From: Methanomicrobium antiquum
GTDB taxonomy: Archaea > Halobacteriota > Methanomicrobia > Methanomicrobiales > Methanomicrobiaceae
Reading direction: 5' to 3'
NCBI RefSeq assembly: GCF_029633915.1
Contig: NZ_CP091092.1
Coordinates: forward strand, 434,001 to 498,000
DNA: 64,000 bases
The notes beneath the pieces are model-generated. The model searched no databases. It saw only the letters and a list, made by a program, of their open reading frames with translations, and was not told the DNA's origin. Both the position numbers and the translations under genes were made by a program. Of this stretch, positions 45,301 through 52,829 are shown in pieces (positions within the stretch are counted from its first letter, which is position 1; the number at the start of each line of letters is the position of its first letter).

Positions 45301-45383
45301 CTGGTGATCTGAAGCTTTCGATCTGTGAGAAGTGTTATGGGAGGCTTCTCCGGGAGGAGAATGGGGGGAAGGGAGTTGTTTAG
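42297..45383 (+). CDS. Plasmid-type primase-helicase replication protein
   Basis: 1028 aa. N-terminal half: RepB/AEP-like primase features, acidic PVDLDPVRPSG near residue 115 and DSGNGAHLLYRI. A zinc-ribbon-like segment CPFSDEHKDG...CHHNSCG follows near 315-345. An ATPase domain has Walker A SGNSGKGKSH near 460 and Walker B FLFDDVSL near 505. Then come a winged-helix-like region, a Ser/Asp-rich linker and a C-terminal zinc site CGLCDEG...CEKCYGRLL. It is a replication protein of an integrated plasmid or virus. Its last 58 codons recur as a fragment at 47189. Confidence 0.8.
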   Translation: MNENSPDSGNGNHNPEKKGAAVIEKTLSVLFEPESVIEVRAIGDFAAHSGYFDDHSLLAAKAWMVGRLSDVSGVYVTLNEINPDLLSRRANRIRMKLSKKDATTADSDIIRRRWLPVDLDPVRPSGVSSSDAEHKLALEKAASIREWLSEEGFSEPVLADSGNGAHLLYRIDLENNQESAELVKRCLEMLDTFFSDTSVCVDTANFNAARIWKLYGTKSKKGDDTKKRPHRTSKIVSAPDIPEIVPAETLKRLAALLPEEPAEARIKPSGKSRNDNGFGNNAGKGIVLGEWLRDNGIEIKTVKPWNGGTMYTLYECPFSDEHKDGAFAIQFESGAIFAGCHHNSCGSGVQRWPELRAMYEGEKRRGSFPGKKSAAHEGRREKTINSLKKSSSGGGLKSGFSDEIREKAAEVLRTGDPLSYMLDVFEKFHVGDRIVAECLIMSVASQSVENTKGLHVSVSGNSGKGKSHACNSMLKLIPEDYHLSGTVSDKALYYNPDLRPGTVFLFDDVSLSEDLQEVLKSATANFCDRIEHQTLTTDRQLKICSIPERCVWWLAKVETVGDDQVMNRMLTTWIDDSAEQDERVLLHIRKTEASENITVTEPEEAEVCRCMWSMLKEENVYVSIPYAEKVQFSSSANRRNPAILFDLIKCHALLFRMQRESFGDSDGQDSGSGSENLPAIRADLDDFREAARIYAQINGVSGGQETKLSRNEAAALNTICKMGWDVLTIRMLQDAMGLSYHQARRIFQGYTNGGSSYSGLLEKCPAISYIDATVSQEMDGCMVRRRESRFSFSHEIYHKWNSGSLVWIDDDAVSGDDGDDESGGECGPDDKKEPGGDTSPDKTSDVCTVAPSLQRVCTGLVQTKSPPFCEASSIPSTDDEMLLSNNSSLHQNSGAEKTYAALSSPSSSVRVFPASAIKNEKGHFSLANSKRAEDISLYGCTSKVHDGANQCKSAYLPGVSSGAGKGFTLPLPGVMCAADFERVSVDLGRCGLCDEGKALFRSGDLKLSICEKCYGRLLREENGGKGVV

Positions 45384-45401
45384 AAAAAAAAGAATAAATT
45401 T

Positions 45402-45785
45402 TTAAAGTTTATTTCTGGTAGTTGCCTGCTGCACTTTTGTTGATATCTTAGGTTCCGTTTTATCCTCAGGCGTATAAAATTCCATTCCACCATCTGAATG
45501 GACCGTCTTTAATATTCCGTCAAGGGCTTTAGAGAGTTTTTGGGCCGCCGAGTGAGACATATAAATTCTTGTGCCTTTTATGTGCATCTTTCCATCCTCT
45601 CTTTTTATTCCAGGCATCTCAAGAAAATCAATATACAGATCCCTGTGGGTTGCCTGTACATATGCAAGATTAGAATAAGCACTGGAAGAAATATCGGTCA
45701 TTAGATCTTCTTTTTTGTACTTGTACATTTCACCGACATCTATTGTCATTGATTCGGTATCTGCGGTTTTAGTATTCTTTGTCAT
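45402..45785 (-). CDS. DUF3467 protein
   Basis: 127 aa. Core pattern NLAYVQATHRDLYIDFLEMPG followed by RIYMSHSAAQKLSKALDGIL matches DUF3467, small proteins of unknown role common in mobile elements and archaea. It is 2 nt downstream of a winged-helix regulator gene. Confidence 0.7.
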   Translation of the reverse strand: MTKNTKTADTESMTIDVGEMYKYKKEDLMTDISSSAYSNLAYVQATHRDLYIDFLEMPGIKREDGKMHIKGTRIYMSHSAAQKLSKALDGILKTVHSDGGMEFYTPEDKTEPKISTKVQQATTRNKL

Positions 45786-45787
45786 AT

Positions 45788-46276
45788 TTATGCAACCCCT
45801 GCAAATTTCTTGAAATTATTGTTATCGACACTCACAATTCCCGGAATTGATTCCCAGTTCTCAACATTTGCGATTGCCTTTGGTTCATATTTTTCTCTGA
45901 GCACTGAATTGTAATAACCGTTGACTGCCATATTCATGCATTGTGTTCCGTCACGATCATCCAGCATTGCATATGCCAGAAATGAAAGCGCTGCAAATTT
46001 TTTGGACTCGACTCTGACTCTGTACACCGGGTGTTTTTCATCACCTTTTTTCTCTATAAGGCCAAGGAGTAATAATTTTTTAAGAGCATTATAGATAGAT
46101 CTTTCAGATTTTCCAGTAATGTCCTCCAGATATTTTGGGCGATAATCCATCGTAGGGTCTGCAACAAGTTCTTCAACAACTTTTGCAATGACTGTATCGC
46201 CAAACAAACCGCCGTATGGCTCATCAAGGTACATCTCTTCTTCTGAAGATATTATTGGCAAGTCCTCTTTTGTCAT
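45788..46276 (-). CDS. Winged-helix transcriptional regulator
   Basis: 162 aa. A winged helix lies at about 30-95 (DITGKSERSIYNALKKLLLLGLIEKKGDEKHPVYRV), with a helical C-terminal part. It forms a two-gene unit with the DUF3467 gene and probably controls element genes. Confidence 0.75.
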   Translation of the reverse strand: MTKEDLPIISSEEEMYLDEPYGGLFGDTVIAKVVEELVADPTMDYRPKYLEDITGKSERSIYNALKKLLLLGLIEKKGDEKHPVYRVRVESKKFAALSFLAYAMLDDRDGTQCMNMAVNGYYNSVLREKYEPKAIANVENWESIPGIVSVDNNNFKKFAGVA

Positions 46277-46344
46277 CTTCCATCTCCTGCACTTATTGTA
46301 TATGGTAGAGATATATTAAATAATTGCTGATATCCCTTAATTTT

Positions 46345-46647
46345 TTACAGTGGTTTCCAATGCCTGTGGTGAGGAACTTCAAGATCATAATATGTCATCC
46401 ATTGATCAGCCCATACTGTATCAACAAGTTTTATTACCTTATTTCCATTCCCTGTTAGCCCAATTAGAACTTTTTCCTCACCAACCTGCTTTATGAAATC
46501 TTTTGCAGTGAACCCGTTTTCCTGACATTTTCGTTCACAGTCTTTTGCCCTTACCATCGCCCCTCTTTTTTTCAACCATCCGAGAAAAACGGCCCCTTCA
46601 AAAGAGGGATCAGGTCCTTTTGGATAGCCATCATATTGATCTAACAT
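46345..46647 (-). CDS. Unrecognised 100-aa protein
   Basis: Two cysteines (KDCERKCQENG) and a histidine-rich end (PHHRHW). No family recognised. Isolated from its neighbours by about 70 bp on each side. Confidence 0.55.
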   Translation of the reverse strand: MLDQYDGYPKGPDPSFEGAVFLGWLKKRGAMVRAKDCERKCQENGFTAKDFIKQVGEEKVLIGLTGNGNKVIKLVDTVWADQWMTYYDLEVPHHRHWKPL

Positions 46648-46712
46648 ATATTCCGTTAATTTTAATCTTTTTTAGCTGATGATTAAATTTTCTCAGGAAA
46701 TTGTACGATTGA

Positions 46713-46880
46713 AAAATAGCTGCTGAATACGTTATTGAAAAAGGTGAAATTTCAAATAAAGTCTACCAGGAATTGAATTCTGTTTCAAAGACTACAGCAA
46801 TTAGAGATCTAAATGAGCTTGTATCATCAGGAGTTCTCAAACGGACTGATGTAGGTAAATCGATCATTTATAAGCAATAA
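46713..46880 (+). pseudogene. C-terminal winged-helix remnant
   Basis: The open frame from 46713 encodes AAEYVIEKGEISNKVYQEL, then SKTTAIRDLNELVSSGVLKR and a stop. It matches the C-terminal winged helix of Fic or Schlafen/AlbA_2 regulators, but all upstream domains are missing (stop at 46710). Confidence 0.65.
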
Positions 46881-46887
46881 CCATGAT

Positions 46888-47026
46888 CGGTTTGCGAACC
46901 ATTTGCGATTCATTTACATCTCATACACACATCAAAGAAACTTCATAAAATCAGATTAAACCATTTTTACGCCTTTTTTACGAAACATTTACGAAACATT
47001 TACGATCCATTTGCGAACCATTAGCA
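46888..47026. repeat. Two clusters of 11-bp iteron-like repeats
   Basis: Cluster 1 (46888-46931): four units such as AACCATTTGCG and ATTCATTTACA. Cluster 2 (46961-47026): six units including two exact AAACATTTACG, then ATCCATTTGCG. Consensus NNCATTTRCG with an 11-bp period, one helical turn. They lie between the winged-helix and cdc6 remnants, which fits an old replication origin or a control region. Confidence 0.7.
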
Positions 47027-47059
47027 AGAGATGTCACGAAAGGAACTCATAATAATATT

Positions 47060-47188
47060 TCACAAACACCCCCTCATCTCCACATAACTCATCCTCCCAT
47101 GAACACCATCCTTCTTCACAAGATCCACAAGCCTAAGCTCCTCTGATTTTTTGATATACTCAAAAAAGCAGGTATAACTGATGTTATA
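47060..47188 (-). pseudogene. cdc6/orc1 3' fragment
   Basis: Encodes about the last 42 residues of the Cdc6 C-terminal winged helix (FFEYIKKSEELRLVDLVKKD...), about 85% identical in bases to 63181-63305. It stops abruptly at the junction with the primase fragment. Confidence 0.85.
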
Positions 47189-47362
47189 CCGGGCGTTATG
47201 TGTGCAGCGGATTTTGAGAGGGTGAGTGTTGATCTCGGCCGGTGCGGTCTTTGTGATGAGGGGAAGGCTTTGTTTAGGTCGGACGGGCTTAAGATTGCGA
47301 TTTGCGAGAAGTGTTACGGGAGGCTTCTCCGGGAGGAGAATGGGAGGGGTGGGGTGTCATGA
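47189..47362 (+). pseudogene. Primase-helicase 3' fragment
   Basis: Matches 45208-45383, the last 58 codons of the primase-helicase, in the same strand and frame (CGLCDEG, ICEKCYGRLLREENG), with substitutions throughout. It is therefore a diverged relative and not a fresh duplication. Fused to the cdc6 fragment with no intervening base of its own. Confidence 0.85.
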
Positions 47363-47697
47363 ACAGTTTTTAATAATTTTTACAAGTTTATCCTCTACTT
47401 CATTTATCTTTTCAGCCTTCAGTCTGCCCGCTTTGTATAATATAAGTGATTTATCAGCTGTAAATATTCTTTGAGGCCTGATGAAACTTTGTAATCTTCA
47501 GACCTCCTGATTCAAAATCGCTGTCTGCAATTTTTACAGAATAACTGTCAGTTCTGTTTTTGCTTGTTATCTGGCACAGGATGATGTCTTCTCCTTTTCA
47601 AAACTGCAATTAATAGAACAGGTCTTTTCTTTGCATCGGAGAGGTCTGAAAAAGGGAAAGGGAAGACTAAGACGTCACCTTTTACAAATTCTTCCAT
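47357..47697 (-). pseudogene. MazF/PemK-type toxin, frameshifted
   Basis: Begins MEEFVKGDVLVFPFPFSDLS, then KKRPVLLIAV, the MazF opening. The frame breaks after about 40 codons and the rest (ITSKNRTDSYSVKI, then GRLKAEKINEVEDKLVKII) lies in two other frames. Partner of the AbrB gene it overlaps. Confidence 0.8.
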
Positions 47698-47924
47698 GCC
47701 TCATCTTCTTCTTTTAAGTCCCAGTCTTTTTTAAGAGTCTTCTCCGCTGCATATGCGCATGAAAGCGCTTCGTTTACAGAATCGATTGGCCTTAATTCAA
47801 TTCTGTCCTCATAAGAAATTATTGCAACTTTATCTCCCGGACTAAATCTCTCTCTTAATGATTTTGGAATGACAATCTGACCTTTTTCTGTAATGGTTCC
47901 GGTTTTTATTTCTATTAATGGCAT
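47682..47924 (-). CDS. AbrB-type antitoxin
   Basis: 80 aa from the ATG at 47924 (MPLIEIKTGTITEKGQIVIPKSLRERF), a SpoVT/AbrB swapped-hairpin domain with a C-terminal tail that would bind toxin. The toxin gene beside it is broken, so it is now an orphan repressor or antitoxin. Confidence 0.8.
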   Translation of the reverse strand: MPLIEIKTGTITEKGQIVIPKSLRERFSPGDKVAIISYEDRIELRPIDSVNEALSCAYAAEKTLKKDWDLKEEDEAWKNL

Positions 47925-48097
47925 GCTGTATCTTACAAATCTTATTAGTAAGATAAACAATTTGAATGTTTTCAAAGAGGCATTTAAATTGTTATAAAAA
48001 CGCCGGGGATTTTAAATTATATACTTTTGAACTATCCGGAAATTCCGGATAGCTCGTTTTTTTGGATTTTTTTGATTTTCGAATGTCTCCCATAAAA

Positions 48098-48553
48098 TCA
48101 CCCTCTCGGAGTCTCGGCAGCCTTTATTATATATTCATAATCATCTTCAGGGATTGTTCTCATTGCCGTTCTTAAGTGCCCGGTCCACTGTTTTTTGTTT
48201 GTGATGAATTCAAGATTTGGAATCAACGATTTAAAGTCGAGCTCCTCTTTGAATATTTTAACAGGCTTTAATTTGACACGGAATGGAAATACTTCTTCGC
48301 CGCTCATTGTCGGAGGCTTTTTGAAAATTTCTGTTTTTTCTTCAAAAGGCTTTGATGCTATATCAAACGCTGCCGTTATTGCGGATGGAAGAATAGTGTC
48401 TCCTGCATTTTCCTGGCGGACGAATATGAGAATTTTATCTTTGGGCTCTGATCTTTCTATGCTGTTTTTGTTTCGCTTTGGAACGCCCCAGATGTTGTTT
48501 TTCTTAATTACTTCCCAGTTGTCGCGGTTGGTTGACGCAATCCAGATTGTCAT
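48098..48553 (-). CDS. EVE-domain protein
   Basis: 151 aa. Opening MTIWIASTNRDNWEVIKKNNIWGVPKRN with PKDKILIFVRQE is the EVE fold, a PUA-like reader of modified bases (for example 5-methylcytosine). EVE domains are often attached to modification-dependent restriction. Divergent from and 135 bp away from the BREX operon, so it may add defence against modified phage DNA. Confidence 0.8.
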   Translation of the reverse strand: MTIWIASTNRDNWEVIKKNNIWGVPKRNKNSIERSEPKDKILIFVRQENAGDTILPSAITAAFDIASKPFEEKTEIFKKPPTMSGEEVFPFRVKLKPVKIFKEELDFKSLIPNLEFITNKKQWTGHLRTAMRTIPEDDYEYIIKAAETPRG

Positions 48554-48688
48554 TTGAATGTGTTTTGGATTTGAAGGCGTTTAAAATTTTCATTGGAATT
48601 TTTTACTGGTATTCTGAAATGTTAATGAAAAGATGAAAAATCCAATCTATAAAACTATTATACATTCTCTACAATAAGAGATATAAGA

Positions 48689-49258
48689 ATGAACACCAAG
48701 GCACGGATAGAACTTCTCAAAGACAAAATTATTAGTGATGATTTTTTAAAGGGAAGGGGGTTGGGAAATGAAATCCCCTTCTGGATTTTTGATTATCCTC
48801 CTGAAGATGAACACCTGATAAGAGACTCGATACGAAGAATAGAAGAGATTATGAAATCTCATTCAATCATTTTTATTGAGATCGACCTTTATGAGTTGTG
48901 CCTTGAGATTATTGAAAGTAAAATTAAACCAGAAAAGATTATTGAATTTGAGAAAAATAAGGGTTCGGACGAGTTACTGAATAAATTAAGGATTATTCTG
49001 AAGCCGGAAACAGTGAAAAATGCTATAGGTAAAAGGATTAAAGACTCCGGTAATATTGAAGTAGTATTTCTTACAGGAATTGGAAAAGCCTGGCCTATGA
49101 TTAGATCACATTCGATCTTAAACAACCTGCAGACTCTTTTAGGAAATACTCCATTGCTGGCATTTTATCCGGGTGTTTATAGTAACACTGAACTAAGTCT
49201 CTTTGGTAAGTTTAAAGATGCCAATTATTACCGTGCATTTAGGATTGTAAATGAATAA
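48689..49258 (+). CDS. brxB: BrxB (DUF1788), BREX system protein
   Basis: 189 aa, recognised by position before brxC and by the segments FLTGIGKAWPMIRSHSILNNLQ and TPLLAFYPGVYSNTELSLFGKF. Essential in model BREX systems, function unknown. First gene of the operon; brxA, its usual upstream partner, is not found here. Confidence 0.88.
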   Translation: MNTKARIELLKDKIISDDFLKGRGLGNEIPFWIFDYPPEDEHLIRDSIRRIEEIMKSHSIIFIEIDLYELCLEIIESKIKPEKIIEFEKNKGSDELLNKLRIILKPETVKNAIGKRIKDSGNIEVVFLTGIGKAWPMIRSHSILNNLQTLLGNTPLLAFYPGVYSNTELSLFGKFKDANYYRAFRIVNE

Positions 49259-49281
49259 AATAGTTAATCCGGGGGTGGATA

Positions 49282-52200
49282 ATGGAAACTAAAATCAGCG
49301 ATTTGTTTTATAATGACATAAAAAGAGAGATCAACGGGGTAATCAAGGTTGATCAGTATGATGAACACAATGTCTTTACTGAACTTGATGAATATGTTGT
49401 AACCAGGGAATCTTTGAAATACCTGGATCAGTTTTTCGAGAATTATTTGAAATCAATAAATTCTCCAACTGATAAAACAGGTGTATGGATTTCCGGAGAT
49501 TTTGGATCAGGTAAATCGCATTTTCTTAAAACACTTGCATATCTTCTTGAAAATAAGGAAGTTTTTGGTAAAACCGCACTCGGGTTTTTTGAGCAGAAGA
49601 TTCAGGATCCCGGTGTTCTAAGTACAATCGACAAATCTGTGAAGACAGGTACTAAAGATGTAATACTATTCAATATTGATTCCAAATCCGGAGAGACATC
49701 AGAGAGAATTGTCGATATACTGATGAGGGTATTTAATGAAAAGAGAGGATATTTCGGGGACGTTTTCTGGATAGCAGAACTTGAAGAAAATCTTGATGAT
49801 AAGGGACTTTTTGATTCATTTAAAGAAGAATTTCTAAAGATAAACGGTGGCAATTGGGAAGATATCCGCGATCAGTATTCATTTGAGCAGGATGATATTG
49901 TTCAGGCTCTGGAAAGATGCGGTTTTCAGAGTAAGGAAGCATCTGCAAGGATGTTTGAATCAGATGGCCAGAACTATATTTTAACTCCGGAAAAATTTGC
50001 AAAGGCTGTTAAAAAATACTGCGATTCAAAAGATAAGGATCATCAGGTGATATTCCTTATTGATGAAATAGGGCAATATATCGGAGATAACAGCCACCTG
50101 ATGCTTAATCTTCAGACAGTGGCAGAAGAACTCGGGACTATTCTTAAAGGAAAGGCCTGGATAATCGTTACTTCACAGGCTGATATTGAGACAGCGGTTA
50201 AAGGTATTAAGGAGAAAGAGACAAAACAGGATTTCTCTAAAATTCAGGCTCGTTTTGATACAAGAGTTAGTTTATCCAGTGCGAATGTCGATGAGGTAAT
50301 CAAGAAGAGGATCCTTAAGAAGAAGGATGAATATAATGAAACTCTTTCTCTTTATTTCGATGAGAAGAAGATTATTCTTAAGAATCTGATATCTTTTTCA
50401 CAGGGCAGCGCCGAGATGAAGAATTTCCGGGATTCTGAAGATTTTACATCGGTTTATCCATTTGTGCCATATCAGTTTAATGTGTTGCAGAGGGTTTTTG
50501 AAAAGATTCGATCGACAGGTTTTGCAGGGAAACATCTTGCAAAAGGCGAACGCTCGATGCTAAATGCATATAAGGAAGCAGCAGAAAAATATGGGGATTC
50601 TTCTCTGGGTGCTCTCGTTCCGTTTTATTCGTTTTATGATACTGTTGTTACGTTTCTCGACCCGGTGATTGCAAGAACGATAGCCCAGGCTGAGGATAAT
50701 GATAATCTTGAAGAATTTGACTGTCTCATACTGAAGACTTTGTTTTTAATCAGGCATGTAAAGGAGCTTCAGCCAACCCTTGACAATATTGTTGTTTTAT
50801 CGCTTACAAGCGTGGATGAGGACAAACTTGCACTAAAAGACACTGTAATCTCATCATTAAACCGGCTTGAAAAGGAGACTTTGATTAGTAAATCCGGGGA
50901 TACTTTCCATTTTCTCACAAATGAGGAGCAGGAAATAAACAGGGAGATAAAAAATATCGATGTTGACAGGCACAAAATTGTCGATGAGGTATATGATGAA
51001 GTATTCAATTCAAATGAAGTTTGCCAGAAGTCTTACGGAGAGTATAAGTTCAATAAATCGGTTGATGATAAGATTACGAATTCCACTGATGCTGATTTGA
51101 CAATCAGGTTTTTGACACCTTTGTCTGATGAATATCCTGGAAGCAGCGACCAGAGCAATTTTGCCGGGGAGGTTTTAAGCAATGTTGATTCAGATGGGAC
51201 TCTTCTTTTTATATTCCCAAAGGATAGTGGATTTATTTCCCAGATTGAAGAGTATCTACAGATTGAAAAATATCTTAAACAGAACGGTTCTACCCGCAGT
51301 GATGATTTTATAAAGAAAATTATTGTTGAAAAAAATCAGGAAGCAGCGAGACTTAAAGACTCTTCAAAGATGGCAATCTGTGAGGGAGTTAAGAATGCAA
51401 GGGTCTTTATCGACGGCAAAGAGGTTCGCATCGATTCGGGAGGGCCGAGAGACAGGGTAAAGGAGGGTTATGAAAAACTCATTGATAATGTCTATAGCAA
51501 ATCGGATTATGTAAAGAAAGAGTTTGAATCCGAGTATGATATCATCAGGCTGTTAAAAGAAGATGACCTTGAGAGATTTGGAGTGGGAAGTCAGGGGGCA
51601 AATGAACTTGCACTTGATGAGATGCTCAATTACATCAGTGTCAAAGAAGAGAAAAAAATCCAGGTTTTGTTAAGCGAAATAAGAAGCCATTTTATGAAGA
51701 AACCTTATGGATGGAAGAATTTTACAGTTTCCGGCCTGGTTGCAACTCTTTTCAGAAATGAAGATATTAAACTCAGGTACCAGAGAACTTACCTTTCCTT
51801 AGAACCTGAAGAGATTACCAGGTATCTGACAAAGAAGGAACATTTTGACAGAGTTATCATTGAGATCAGGAAGAAGACAGGCATTGAGATTTTAAATAAT
51901 GTTAAGTCTGTACTTAGAGATGTATTTGAAAAAACCGATCTGCCGGATAAAGAGAGTGATCTCTATAATCGGGCAAAAACTCTCTTTGATGATAAGAAGC
52001 AGGAGCTTTCTGAGGATCTTGTCAAATATTCAGAGGAGAGCAGGTATCCGGGAAAACAGCCTATTGAAAATTATCTGAGATTTATTAAGGATCTTTTGGG
52101 AGTATCTGATCCGTCGGCATTTCTGGCTAAGATCTCTGATGAGACGGATGAAATATTCAGGCTTAACAAAGAGGCTGAACTGCCTGTAAAATTCTTCGAA

Positions 52201-52827
52201 GGGAGCCAGAAGGATATATTTAAAAGAATTCTGGATAAGATCGAGGGATACAGGAGAAACGCCCAGTTTCTAAACGAGGAGGCAAAGAAAAGTCTTTCCA
52301 AGATTGAAGGGATTCTTGGTTCTGATGAACCTTATCCAGAGATTCGGATGCTTCCACAGCTTGAGGCATCTATTGAAAATTCTTTGGCAGAGTCTCTTGC
52401 AGAATTAAAGGATGAATTTAAAAACGAGACTGAGGGATATAAATCCCGGCTGAATAAAGAATTTTCATATTCTATGTCAGATTATTCGGCTGAAATAGGA
52501 TCTGTTGGTGAATCATTTGATTATTCTGCAGGACAGGTTGAGAGATCAAATGACTGTTCATTCATTAAACTGCAGATTGGAAGTCTTCCTGAAAAATATA
52601 AATATTCATACCAGGAGATTGAAAGTAAGATTAAGGCAGAAAAGCCGGATTTAAAAGATGGAGACGAGGTAGTTTCTGAAGTCCCTCTTGAGATAATCGA
52701 TAATAAATCGATATTTAAAACAAAGAAGAACATTGAGAATGAGGAAGACCTCGAGCAATATATCATTGAATTGAAAGCCAAATTAAAGAAAATTCTGGAT
52801 GAGAAGAAGAAGATACAGGTGATCTGA
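49282..52827 (+). CDS. brxC: BrxC, large P-loop protein of BREX
   Basis: 1181 aa, the normal size. N-terminal DLFYNDIKREINGVIKVDQ is characteristic. Walker A GDFGSGKSH (72-80), Walker B VIFLIDEIGQYIGD near 252-265, and long coiled-coil stretches in the C-terminal half (about 1000-1180). An ATPase thought to act with the methyltransferase and phosphatase of the system. Only 2 nt separate it from pglX. Confidence 0.92.
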   Translation: METKISDLFYNDIKREINGVIKVDQYDEHNVFTELDEYVVTRESLKYLDQFFENYLKSINSPTDKTGVWISGDFGSGKSHFLKTLAYLLENKEVFGKTALGFFEQKIQDPGVLSTIDKSVKTGTKDVILFNIDSKSGETSERIVDILMRVFNEKRGYFGDVFWIAELEENLDDKGLFDSFKEEFLKINGGNWEDIRDQYSFEQDDIVQALERCGFQSKEASARMFESDGQNYILTPEKFAKAVKKYCDSKDKDHQVIFLIDEIGQYIGDNSHLMLNLQTVAEELGTILKGKAWIIVTSQADIETAVKGIKEKETKQDFSKIQARFDTRVSLSSANVDEVIKKRILKKKDEYNETLSLYFDEKKIILKNLISFSQGSAEMKNFRDSEDFTSVYPFVPYQFNVLQRVFEKIRSTGFAGKHLAKGERSMLNAYKEAAEKYGDSSLGALVPFYSFYDTVVTFLDPVIARTIAQAEDNDNLEEFDCLILKTLFLIRHVKELQPTLDNIVVLSLTSVDEDKLALKDTVISSLNRLEKETLISKSGDTFHFLTNEEQEINREIKNIDVDRHKIVDEVYDEVFNSNEVCQKSYGEYKFNKSVDDKITNSTDADLTIRFLTPLSDEYPGSSDQSNFAGEVLSNVDSDGTLLFIFPKDSGFISQIEEYLQIEKYLKQNGSTRSDDFIKKIIVEKNQEAARLKDSSKMAICEGVKNARVFIDGKEVRIDSGGPRDRVKEGYEKLIDNVYSKSDYVKKEFESEYDIIRLLKEDDLERFGVGSQGANELALDEMLNYISVKEEKKIQVLLSEIRSHFMKKPYGWKNFTVSGLVATLFRNEDIKLRYQRTYLSLEPEEITRYLTKKEHFDRVIIEIRKKTGIEILNNVKSVLRDVFEKTDLPDKESDLYNRAKTLFDDKKQELSEDLVKYSEESRYPGKQPIENYLRFIKDLLGVSDPSAFLAKISDETDEIFRLNKEAELPVKFFEGSQKDIFKRILDKIEGYRRNAQFLNEEAKKSLSKIEGILGSDEPYPEIRMLPQLEASIENSLAESLAELKDEFKNETEGYKSRLNKEFSYSMSDYSAEIGSVGESFDYSAGQVERSNDCSFIKLQIGSLPEKYKYSYQEIESKIKAEKPDLKDGDEVVSEVPLEIIDNKSIFKTKKNIENEEDLEQYIIELKAKLKKILDEKKKIQVI

Positions 52828-52829
52828 TT

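Noticed and set aside
46888-47026. CRISPR array
   Set aside because: Units are 11 bp, contiguous and without unique spacers.
47226-47474. An 82-codon open frame as a gene
   Set aside because: It is the wrong frame of the primase 3' fragment; the conserved zinc-site frame ends at 47362.
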